The notes beneath the pieces are model-generated. The model searched no databases and was not told the DNA's origin. It worked only from the letters and a program-made list of their open reading frames with translations. A stretch of DNA of 5,376 nucleotides from Patescibacteria group bacterium (GTDB lineage Bacteria; Patescibacteriota; Minisyncoccia; UBA6257), in the NCBI GenBank assembly GCA_022705545.1, contig JAKJEG010000023.1:1-5376 (forward strand), given 5' to 3'. How positions within the stretch are numbered: position 1 is the first letter of the stretch; every line of letters starts with the position of its first letter. Both the position numbers and the translations under genes were made by a program. Positions 1 through 4,473 of this stretch are shown one piece after another.

Positions 1-90
1 ATTTTAGCAGTAATTGCCGTAGCATTGGTTGCTTTTATGATTTGGCTTTTTACACCATCAAAATCAAAAAAGCAACAACACGAAGAATAA
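1..90 (+). CDS. 3' end of an unidentified gene with a C-terminal membrane segment
   Basis: This is the last 29 codons plus a TAA stop of a gene that begins outside the window. The visible residues form one hydrophobic helix of about 19 residues (starting ILAVIAVALVAF, ending near IWLF) followed by a short lysine/glutamine tail, KSKKQQHEE. That is the look of a C-terminal membrane anchor with a basic cytoplasmic end. The reading frame is open from base 1 and its stop lies directly against a strong terminator, which supports a real gene end. The protein family cannot be told from so short a piece. A sortase substrate anchor would look similar, but the sorting motif would lie upstream of the window, so this is only a possibility. 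Confidence 0.6.
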   Translation: MLAVIAVALVAFMIWLFTPSKSKKQQHEE

Positions 91-118
91 AAAAGGAGGG
101 TTTTTTTACCCTCCTTTT
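91..118. terminator. Bidirectional intrinsic terminator
   Basis: A perfect 10-bp stem, AAAAGGAGGG (91-100) with CCCTCCTTTT (109-118), closes an 8-nt loop. On the plus strand it is followed by a T-rich run. On the minus strand the stem runs into six T residues before the TAA complement. It therefore ends the rightward partial gene immediately after its stop and can also stop leftward transcription from the 129-aa gene. The loop is itself T-rich (seven T). Confidence 0.85.
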
Positions 119-136
119 ACTTTTAATTTTGTGATT

Positions 137-152
137 TGTTTCACGTGAAACA
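137..152. other. parS: parS site 1 (ParB-binding centromere site)
   Basis: An exact TGTTTCACGTGAAACA, the 16-bp chromosomal parS consensus known from Bacillus, Caulobacter and most other bacteria. Here the dyad continues without a mismatch through TTGTGATT on the left and AATCACAA on the right, giving a 32-bp perfect palindrome at 129-160. It lies between the terminator and the stop codon of the leftward 129-aa gene. Paired with site 2, 40 bp centre to centre. Confidence 0.93.
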
Positions 153-176
153 AATCACAATGTTTTTGATTCAAAA

Positions 177-192
177 TGTTTCACGTGAAACA
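177..192. other. parS: parS site 2
   Basis: Second exact 16-bp parS. The perfect dyad extends by AAAA/TTTT to 24 bp (173-196) and ends three bases from the TAA complement of the 129-aa gene. The left flank (GATTCAAAA) is identical to that of site 4, but the right flank has diverged, so this copy has a shorter palindrome. Confidence 0.93.
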
Positions 193-198
193 TTTTTA

Positions 199-588
199 TT
201 AATGATTTTTTAATTGATAGTCAGTTGCTTTTTGAATTTCTTCAGCTTTTACAGCCATCCAGTTATTTAAAAATGTCTGTTGGATAAATTTTTGGCTTAA
301 TAATCCTTGGAATTTTTTGCAGGTGATATCTTCGAGTTGAAAATAATCAATTTCTGTTAAGATTTTTTTTCGAAGTAATCTTTGCCTAATAATGATCTGG
401 GTGAACAAAAAAACTTTTTGTTTTAAGAGTCGTATTCTATTTTTACCACGAGTTGCATTGTCTAATTGAGATTTTAGGAGTTGATATCGATTTTTATTTT
501 TTCTAATCTCTTGTCGTAAATTCTGAGGCGATTCTTCCAAAATTATGGTTAAATTAATTCTTTCCTCCGGAAAACTATTTTTTATCAT
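199..588 (-). CDS. Unrecognised small basic helical protein inside the parS cluster (129 aa)
   Basis: I do not recognise this protein. It is 129 residues, rich in Lys, Arg, Gln, Ile and Leu, with few Gly or Pro, and should be almost wholly helical. Residues about 20-75 have a long charged/hydrophobic pattern (for example LRQEIRKNKNRYQLLKSQL and IRLLKQKVFLF) that suggests a helical hairpin or coiled coil. There is no signal peptide or clear membrane segment, no nuclease or NTPase motif and no helix-turn-helix I can name. The ATG start is fixed by a perfect AGGAGGT seven bases upstream, the best RBS in the window, so the gene looks genuinely translated. It stands alone between two groups of parS sites (two beyond its stop, four before its start). 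A role in nucleoid organisation or ParB function is a guess from position only; a passenger gene is equally possible. Confidence 0.72.
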   Translation of the reverse strand: MIKNSFPEERINLTIILEESPQNLRQEIRKNKNRYQLLKSQLDNATRGKNRIRLLKQKVFLFTQIIIRQRLLRKKILTEIDYFQLEDITCKKFQGLLSQKFIQQTFLNNWMAVKAEEIQKATDYQLKNH

Positions 589-595
589 TTTTAGT

Positions 596-602
596 ACCTC
601 CT
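596..602 (-). promoter_or_regulatory. Full-consensus ribosome binding site for the 129-aa gene
   Basis: On the minus strand the sequence AGGAGGT lies seven bases before the ATG at 588. It fixes this start. It stands out because the other genes here have only weak purine runs or nothing. The 32-bp palindrome of parS site 3 begins seven bases further upstream. Confidence 0.85.
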
Positions 603-616
603 TTTATCTTGTGAAA

Positions 617-632
617 TGTTTCACGTGAAACA
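617..632. other. parS: parS site 3
   Basis: Exact 16-bp parS in a 32-bp perfect dyad (609-640). The outer arm repeats the half-site word, reading GTGAAA-TG-TTTCAC then GTGAAA-CA-TTTCAC, so the site is two overlapping smaller palindromes around the CACGTG centre. It is the site closest to the RBS of the 129-aa gene. Confidence 0.93.
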
Positions 633-658
633 TTTCACAATGTTTTTTTGATTCAAAA

Positions 659-674
659 TGTTTCACGTGAAACA
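659..674. other. parS: parS site 4
   Basis: Exact 16-bp parS, centred 42 bp from site 3. The outer arms ATTCAAAA and TTTTGAAT extend the perfect dyad to 32 bp (651-682). Confidence 0.93.
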
Positions 675-724
675 TTTTGAATTATTAAAACCCTGAAACT
701 TGCAAAAAATCCTTTATTTATCAA

Positions 725-748
725 TGTTTCACACTTTGTTTCACACAA
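725..748 (+). repeat. Two parS half-sites in 12-bp phase with site 5
   Basis: The left parS half TGTTTCAC occurs at 725-732 and again at 737-744, followed by ACTT and ACAA. A third copy starts at 749 as the left half of the complete site 5. The three starts are exactly 12 bp apart. The right halves of the first two do not match parS, so these are true half-sites in direct orientation rather than decayed full sites. Confidence 0.8.
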
Positions 749-764
749 TGTTTCACGTGAAACA
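749..764. other. parS: parS site 5
   Basis: Exact 16-bp parS, the only one of the six with no symmetrical extension. The left flank is the half-site array; the right flank (AATCAC) equals the right outer arm of site 1. Confidence 0.93.
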
Positions 765-789
765 AATCACTTTCTCGGCGATATTGAAA

Positions 790-805
790 TGTTTCACGTG
801 AAACA
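790..805. other. parS: parS site 6
   Basis: Exact 16-bp parS, centred 41 bp from site 5. The arms ATATTGAAA and TTTCAATAT give a 34-bp perfect dyad (781-814), the longest in the cluster. Beyond one G/T mismatch, two further base pairs (GC against GC) continue the symmetry. Confidence 0.93.
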
Positions 806-949
806 TTTCAATATTGCCTCTTTGCTATTAAACCCAGAAAGACGTAAAATTCTCTTTTGCCTCTTGACAAAATAGTCAGTTTATTGTCTTTTTTTAGCAA
901 AAAAGCCAAAATATTTTCAAAGATTTGAAAATTTTAAGGAACTGATTTT

Positions 950-977
950 ATCCTATCATAAATACAACATTTGTCAA
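950..977 (-). promoter_or_regulatory. Predicted leftward promoter reading into the parS cluster
   Basis: On the minus strand a consensus TTGACA (977-972) is followed after 16 bp by TAGGAT (955-950). The -35 sits three bases past the yraN stop. A start near 943 would give the 129-aa gene a leader of about 355 nt holding parS sites 3-6. The -10 matches only four of six consensus bases, so this is a moderate prediction. The rest of the spacer at 815-949 shows one short AT-rich inverted repeat (913-920 with 925-932) and no gene. Confidence 0.5.
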
Positions 978-980
978 CTT

Positions 981-1349
981 TTAATATTCCAATTCTTGAT
1001 TTTGATAATGTTTTATTTGAGGACTTGATAAGTTCTTAGGATCTAAAGAAATGCTGATAAAGTCAAAGCGCCATTTTATTTCTTCTTGATTTAATGAAGA
1101 TAAATAGCTTAAAATGGCTTTTTTTAACCGTTTAATTTTTGAAGAAGTCAACCTTTCTTCTGGAAAAATTTGAGAAGCAGGATTACTGGTTTTTACTTCT
1201 ATAAAGACTAATTCTTTATGTTTCTTATCATAACAAACAATATCAATCTCGCCCCATTTTTTTCGAAAATTTCTTTCTAAAATTTGATAGCCTTTTTCCT
1301 TTAAATACTGAGTGGCTATTTCTTCTCCATAAAAACCATTGATTTTCAT
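981..1349 (-). CDS. yraN: YraN / UPF0102 family endonuclease-like protein
   Basis: This 122-aa protein is full length for the YraN (UPF0102) family, which has the fold of Holliday-junction resolvase-type nucleases; its biochemical role is poorly established. The order of motifs is right: GFYGEEIATQYL (5-16), a GY.IL..N.R stretch (20-29), GEIDIV (33-38), FIEVKT (49-54), a basic helix KIKRLKKAILSYL (71-83) and the closing RFDFISI (94-100). The expected nuclease-like acidic/lysine set is Glu10, Asp36, Glu51 and Lys53, all present. The ATG start lies 15 nt after the sortase stop, so the two genes are probably cotranscribed; the upstream run TAAAATAAG gives only a weak RBS. The C-terminal tail (101-122) is polar and not conserved as far as I can see. 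Confidence 0.9.
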   Translation of the reverse strand: MKINGFYGEEIATQYLKEKGYQILERNFRKKWGEIDIVCYDKKHKELVFIEVKTSNPASQIFPEERLTSSKIKRLKKAILSYLSSLNQEEIKWRFDFISISLDPKNLSSPQIKHYQNQELEY

Positions 1350-1364
1350 CTTATTTTATAAATA

Positions 1365-2075
1365 TCATAAATCAATTTCTGAAGCCAGAAGCGTTTTTAT
1401 GGCTACTCTTTTTTGATCTACCCCGGCTGGCCAACAACTTTGAAGAATTAAAATTGGTTTATTTTCAATAGGAAAGATTTCTTCAGTTGTTTGTCCGCCT
1501 TTATGAAAAGGCAAAAATATTTTTTTCTCTTCAACTTTATAAATTAAAATTTTTCCTTGCCAAAGAACATAAATTTCATCTTCTTGAGACAACTCATTTA
1601 ATAAAGAAAACACTGATTTATAATTGCCTTCCTGCCAAGGATACTGAGAAGAGTGGCCAATAATTATTGAATAACCTTTACCCGGTTCAGCAGTTCCAGG
1701 GAAAAGCACTACTCCTTCTTTTAGTTTTTGGTAGATTAAACTTTCGTTGAATTGATCAACCTTTTTTATTGGCGCTTTGATTTTAAACTTAGGTAAAATT
1801 AAGAGCTGAAGATTTTCTTTGTTTTTTATTTCTTCTTCACTAAGATAAGCGAGAATTTCTTCTTTTTTGGTTTTGGGGTTTTCTAAATCATTTTTTTCTG
1901 TTTCCTCTTCGTTTAAAGGAGTAAGGGTTAATTCTGGCGGTGTAGAAATTTCTTTTGACAAAGCATTGTAAAAAGAACTCGCTTTATATTCAACAAGATC
2001 TCCAAAAGCCAGACCATTAAAAAGACAAAATAAAACAAGAAAAATAATAATAAAAATAGTAAAAAAGAATTTCAT
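1365..2075 (-). CDS. Sortase family transpeptidase
   Basis: Membrane-anchored cysteine transpeptidase of the sortase fold, which cleaves a sorting motif in secreted proteins and joins them to a cell-surface acceptor. From the ATG at 2075 (236 aa): an N-terminal membrane helix at residues 3-24, a polar linker of about 75 residues rich in Glu/Lys (35-115), then the sortase domain. Catalytic residues are visible: His141 in IIIGHSS, Cys214 in LQSCWP and Arg223 in DQKRVAI. GVVLFPGTAEPGKG (121-134) is the usual strand before the His loop. A TTG at 2099 would add eight residues (MNLRKNKD); I prefer the ATG, whose start is the more usual codon and which puts the membrane helix at the terminus. The stop is TGA. 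The substrate and class are not deducible; no sorting-motif protein is in the window. First gene of a unit with yraN. Confidence 0.9.
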   Translation of the reverse strand: MKFFFTIFIIIFLVLFCLFNGLAFGDLVEYKASSFYNALSKEISTPPELTLTPLNEEETEKNDLENPKTKKEEILAYLSEEEIKNKENLQLLILPKFKIKAPIKKVDQFNESLIYQKLKEGVVLFPGTAEPGKGYSIIIGHSSQYPWQEGNYKSVFSLLNELSQEDEIYVLWQGKILIYKVEEKKIFLPFHKGGQTTEEIFPIENKPILILQSCWPAGVDQKRVAIKTLLASEIDL

Positions 2076-2124
2076 ATCTTTATTTTTTCTTAGATTCAAA
2101 GACTTGGCGCACCATCATTATGAT

Positions 2125-2133
2125 AGTATACCA
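2125..2133 (-). promoter_or_regulatory. Extended -10 promoter for sortase-yraN
   Basis: The minus strand reads TGG then TATACT (2130-2125), a TGn extended -10 box with five of six consensus bases. The -35 region (GCTAAT or TGCTAA) is poor, as is common for extended -10 promoters. The predicted start near 2118 leaves about 43 nt before the ATG at 2075. Confidence 0.6.
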
Positions 2134-2200
2134 TAAATAATTAAAACATTAGCAGATATCAATTTTCAATTATCAATCAATATTTGGGTATTATTATTTA

Positions 2201-2230
2201 GTTAACGGGTTAACGAATTAACGAGTTAAC
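2201..2230. repeat. 8-bp tandem repeat (GTTAACGA type)
   Basis: Units GTTAACGG, GTTAACGA, ATTAACGA and a final GTTAAC run head to tail. Each contains the palindrome GTTAAC or a one-base variant. It is the first of three short tandem arrays in the pap2-sortase gap. Just left of it (2157-2183) the word TCAAT recurs four times at irregular spacing. Confidence 0.85.
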
Positions 2231-2245
2231 TAACAACTGATAATT

Positions 2246-2275
2246 AACAATAACAATAACAATGACAATGACAAC
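2246..2275. repeat. 6-bp tandem repeat (AACAAT type)
   Basis: Five consecutive hexamers: three AACAAT, then GACAAT and GACAAC. The drift from A to G at the first base in the last units suggests growth by slippage followed by point change. Confidence 0.85.
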
Positions 2276-2290
2276 TAATAACTGGTAAAA

Positions 2291-2311
2291 TTTCCATTTT
2301 CCATTTTCTAT
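2291..2311. repeat. 7-bp tandem repeat (TTTCCAT type)
   Basis: Three heptamers: TTTCCAT, TTTCCAT, TTTCTAT. This ends 24 bp before the pap2 stop. No convincing terminator hairpin is seen between pap2 and the sortase promoter, so some read-through from murD-pap2 is possible. Confidence 0.75.
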
Positions 2312-2335
2312 TATGGGTTTGAACTTAGGCAGAAT

Positions 2336-2857
2336 TTAAAGAGAAAGTTTTTTTATTAAACAGGATGTTGAGTATCCCACTAAAACACCAATGATCATCC
2401 CCCCAAGAATATCAGAAGGATAATGGATACCGGCAACAACGCGGCTAAGGCAGATAATTAAAGCAGCAATAAAAAATCCTTTCCCCCAATTCTTATTATA
2501 TAAATAAATCACTGTCGCCATTGTAAAGAAAAAAGTAGCGTGATGAGAAGGAAAGGAATAAGAGGTTTCTACTAAAAGGTTTTTAATAGAAAGGGCAACA
2601 AAGGGTCGAGGCCGATGATACAAAAATCGAATTAAATAGGTTAAAGCAGAACTTAATACAAGGGCTGAAACAATGGTGATTATAAAAGAAGACAATTTCG
2701 TTTTTTGATCACGCTTTAAAAAATAAAGAAATAGACAAAAAATGATAATAAGAAGATAAGAAAAATACTGCCCAAAAAAAATAATAAGCGCGTCAATAAA
2801 TTTTGATTTCCCTACAAAACTGTTTAAAAAATATAATAATTTTAAATCCATTGCCAT
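2336..2857 (-). CDS. PAP2-family membrane phosphatase, probable undecaprenyl-diphosphatase
   Basis: Integral membrane phosphatase of the PAP2/BcrC type, likely removing phosphate from undecaprenyl diphosphate (or another lipid phosphate) on the outer side of the membrane so the carrier can be reused in wall synthesis. All three family motifs are visible in 173 residues: R77-x6-R84-P85 (usual first Lys is Arg), P103-S104-H105-H106 (the usual PSGH with Gly changed to His), and S138-R139...H145...D149. Hydrophobic helices are at about 21-46, 56-76, 108-118, 126-143 and 150-167. It follows murD by 64 nt on the same strand and shares its pathway, suggesting one transcript. Start at ATG 2857; an ATG two codons on is possible, and neither has a good RBS. 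The exact lipid substrate cannot be read from sequence. Confidence 0.88.
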   Translation of the reverse strand: MAMDLKLLYFLNSFVGKSKFIDALIIFFGQYFSYLLIIIFCLFLYFLKRDQKTKLSSFIITIVSALVLSSALTYLIRFLYHRPRPFVALSIKNLLVETSYSFPSHHATFFFTMATVIYLYNKNWGKGFFIAALIICLSRVVAGIHYPSDILGGMIIGVLVGYSTSCLIKKLSL

Positions 2858-2863
2858 TTAAAT

Positions 2864-2936
2864 AAATATTTCTTTAAATTAATTTTTTCTAATTTTATCG
2901 TAATGTTAAATAATAATCAATTTAAAAGAAATATTT
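2864..2936. repeat. AT-rich inverted repeat at the murD-pap2 junction
   Basis: AAATATTTCTTTAAATT (2864-2880) is matched by AATTTAAAAGAAATATTT (2919-2936) in inverted orientation with one extra A; the loop is 38 bp. One arm covers the last codons of murD and the other lies directly before the pap2 start, including its weak purine RBS-like run. AT-only pairing makes it thermally weak. Confidence 0.6.
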
Positions 2937-4340
2937 TATTATTAATTGATTAAATTTTTCTCCTCGGTCAAACTCGTTTTGAAATTTTTCAAAACTGGCG
3001 GAAGCAGGTGAAAATAAAATAACTGTTTTTTTATGCCGGGAAATTAAACTAAGAGTTTGTTTTAAGCATCCTTCTAGCGAGTTCAAAAGAAAATATTTTT
3101 TAGAATAATTTTCTTTTTTTAATTCTTTAATTAATTTTTCTGTGGCTGAGCCCTCTAATAAAATCAAATGTTTAGTCGGAAGATATTGGTTAATTTTTTT
3201 AGCTAAATTATTGAATTTTAAATTTTTGTCAGTTCCACCAGTAATTAAATAAAGATTTTCTTTTTTAAATCTTTCCAAGGCGGCTTGCGTGGCCTCAGGA
3301 GAAGTAGCAGCGCTATCGTTAATAATCATCAGATTTTTATTTCTATAGACAATTTCTTGTCGAAATTTGATCTGGGGCAGCATCTCTACGCCTTTTTCTA
3401 TTTGCTTTAAAGACAAGCCAAAAATATTACCTGCCAGAGCGGCAAACATAAAATTTTCTAAATTATGCCGGCCTTGCTTTTCGAAAAAATCTTTGATTGA
3501 AAAATCACCAATTATTTTTTTATTTTCTTGAAAATACAACTTGTTGTTTTTGAAAAAAATTCCATTTCTGTTTAATGGTAAAGGCTGATGAGAAATAAAA
3601 TAAATTTTACTTTTTGGCTTGAGAGATAAAAAGTATTTTGTCCACTGATTATCGTAATTTAAAATTAAATAATCATTTTTATCTTGATTTTTAAATATTC
3701 TGGCTTTTGTTTTGGCGTATTGTTTCATTGTTCCATAACGGTTTAAGTGGTCAGTAAATAGATTAGTAATAATAGCAATTTTTGGTTTGATCCGGTTTAA
3801 TAATTCTAATTGGAAAGAAGAAATTTCTAAGACAACAGGGCTTTCTGGTTTTATTTTATCTAATAAAGACAAAGCTGGATTTTGAGGAATATTGCCGGCT
3901 AGAAAGGCTGGATATTTTTGATTCAATAATTGAGTTAACCAAGTAGCCGTTGTAGTTTTCCCTCTGGTCCCGGTGATAGCAATGATTGGAGACAAACTGA
4001 ATTTTAAAAACAGTCCTAAATCGCTGGTAATTATTTTGGTCTTTTTTTGGGCAATGTTTAAAAAATGATTATTTTTAATAATCACGCTTGGGTTAACAAC
4101 AATAATATCATTAGTTTGAAAATCTTTTTCCCGGTGTTCGCCTAACACTAATTTTATTCGATTAAGAAAAGGCTTTAATTTTGAAAGCGAATCCTTTAAT
4201 TCTTCTTTGATTTTTAAATCAGTGATTGTTAATTTTGCTTGATGTTTTATTAACCACTGGCTAGTAGTCACTCCCCCGCCTAAAACCCCTAATCCCATTA
4301 ATAAAACTTTTTTATTTTTGATAAAATCTTCTGGTTCCAT
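2922..4340 (-). CDS. murD: UDP-N-acetylmuramoylalanine-glutamate ligase (MurD)
   Basis: Cytoplasmic ATP-dependent Mur ligase adding glutamate to UDP-MurNAc-L-Ala, the second amino acid of the peptidoglycan stem. The 472 residues contain the three Mur domains: an N-terminal Rossmann UDP-binding part with GLGVLGGG (16-23), the ATPase domain with P-loop GTRGKTTT (124-131), LEISSFQLE (171-179), TNLFTDHLNRYGT (192-204) and the Lys expected to be carbamylated (Lys212 in KTKARIF), then GRHNLEN (290-296) and the C-terminal domain with LITGGTDK (365-372) and FSPASASFEKF (443-453). The motif corresponding to DSKATN of E. coli MurD reads DSAATS (342-347), losing the Lys, and the later NFEQRG reads NEFDRG. 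It is somewhat longer than E. coli MurD (438 aa). The ATG lacks an SD. First gene of a leftward unit with the PAP2 phosphatase. Confidence 0.93.
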   Translation of the reverse strand: MEPEDFIKNKKVLLMGLGVLGGGVTTSQWLIKHQAKLTITDLKIKEELKDSLSKLKPFLNRIKLVLGEHREKDFQTNDIIVVNPSVIIKNNHFLNIAQKKTKIITSDLGLFLKFSLSPIIAITGTRGKTTTATWLTQLLNQKYPAFLAGNIPQNPALSLLDKIKPESPVVLEISSFQLELLNRIKPKIAIITNLFTDHLNRYGTMKQYAKTKARIFKNQDKNDYLILNYDNQWTKYFLSLKPKSKIYFISHQPLPLNRNGIFFKNNKLYFQENKKIIGDFSIKDFFEKQGRHNLENFMFAALAGNIFGLSLKQIEKGVEMLPQIKFRQEIVYRNKNLMIINDSAATSPEATQAALERFKKENLYLITGGTDKNLKFNNLAKKINQYLPTKHLILLEGSATEKLIKELKKENYSKKYFLLNSLEGCLKQTLSLISRHKKTVILFSPASASFEKFQNEFDRGEKFNQLIIKYFF

Positions 4341-4362
4341 TGATTTTTAAGTGATTTTTAAG
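4341..4362. repeat. 11-bp tandem repeat against the murD start codon
   Basis: TGATTTTTAAG occurs twice head to tail (4341-4351, 4352-4362), followed by a degenerate third copy (ATATTTTAG). On the murD mRNA this is CTTAAAAATCA twice, ending at the ATG. It takes the place of an SD sequence. Confidence 0.75.
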
Positions 4363-4405
4363 ATATTTTAGTTTTTAAAAGGTATTATTTATTAATCATC
4401 TTATA

Positions 4406-4435
4406 ATTATATCTTAAAACTTTGATTTTTGTCTA
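4406..4435 (-). promoter_or_regulatory. Promoter for murD
   Basis: The minus strand has TAGACA (4435-4430, five of six consensus), an 18-bp spacer, and a perfect TATAAT (4411-4406). Predicted start near 4399, giving a leader of about 59 nt. It overlaps the divergent promoter for the glycosylase gene. Confidence 0.7.
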
Positions 4436-4449
4436 AATCTTTGTAAAAT
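4422..4449 (+). promoter_or_regulatory. Promoter for the DNA glycosylase gene
   Basis: TTGATT (4422-4427), a 16-bp spacer and TAAAAT (4444-4449). Predicted start near 4456, leaving a leader of only about 18 nt and no SD. Its -35 shares bases 4422-4435 with the -35/spacer of the leftward murD promoter, so polymerase could not occupy both at once. Confidence 0.55.
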
Positions 4450-4473
4450 AATTAAATCTCTGTTTTTGCAAAA

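Larger units (their letters stand above)
129..196. repeat. Duplicated two-parS module, copy A
   Basis: This 68-bp stretch carries parS sites 1 and 2 and the spacer between them. It aligns along its full length with 609-678 in direct orientation. The differences are a T-run of 5 against 7 in the spacer and two bases in each outer arm of the first palindrome (TT at 135-136 and AA at 153-154, against AA and TT in copy B). The arm changes are mutually compensatory, so each copy keeps a perfect dyad. Confidence 0.85.
609..678. repeat. Duplicated two-parS module, copy B
   Basis: This 70-bp stretch holds parS sites 3 and 4. It is a direct repeat of 129-196 with a 2-T longer spacer and compensated outer-arm changes (AA at 615-616 and TT at 633-634). 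The two copies bracket the 129-aa gene, one before its start and one after its stop. Confidence 0.85.

Noticed and set aside
1..90. Sortase substrate anchor or SecE/SecG-like tail
   Set aside because: A C-terminal hydrophobic helix with a basic tail fits several families; any sorting motif would lie outside the window, so no name is given.
129..160. Reading parS site 1 as an intrinsic terminator
   Set aside because: The palindrome is AT-rich outside the CACGTG centre, has no real loop and no T-run after it; the neighbouring hairpin at 91-118 explains termination better.
129..814. CRISPR array or generic transposon-end repeats
   Set aside because: The repeats are short perfect palindromes matching parS exactly; spacing is uneven, a gene lies between them, and there are no uniform spacers, cas genes or transposase.
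857..892. Rightward promoter beginning with TTGACA at 864
   Set aside because: No acceptable -10 box lies 15-19 bp downstream and there is no rightward gene for it to serve.
700..980. Replication origin with DnaA boxes
   Set aside because: The spacer is AT-rich and next to parS, but no TTATCCACA-like box with fewer than about three mismatches was found on either strand, and no dnaA is present.
1365..1367. Alternative code with TGA as Gly or Trp
   Set aside because: Reading through the sortase TGA would add only seven codons before TAA, and no conserved protein here contains an in-frame TGA, so there is no support for recoding.
2076..2099. TTG start giving a 244-aa sortase
   Set aside because: It adds eight charged residues before the membrane helix and has no RBS; the ATG at 2075 is the more usual start. 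It cannot be excluded.
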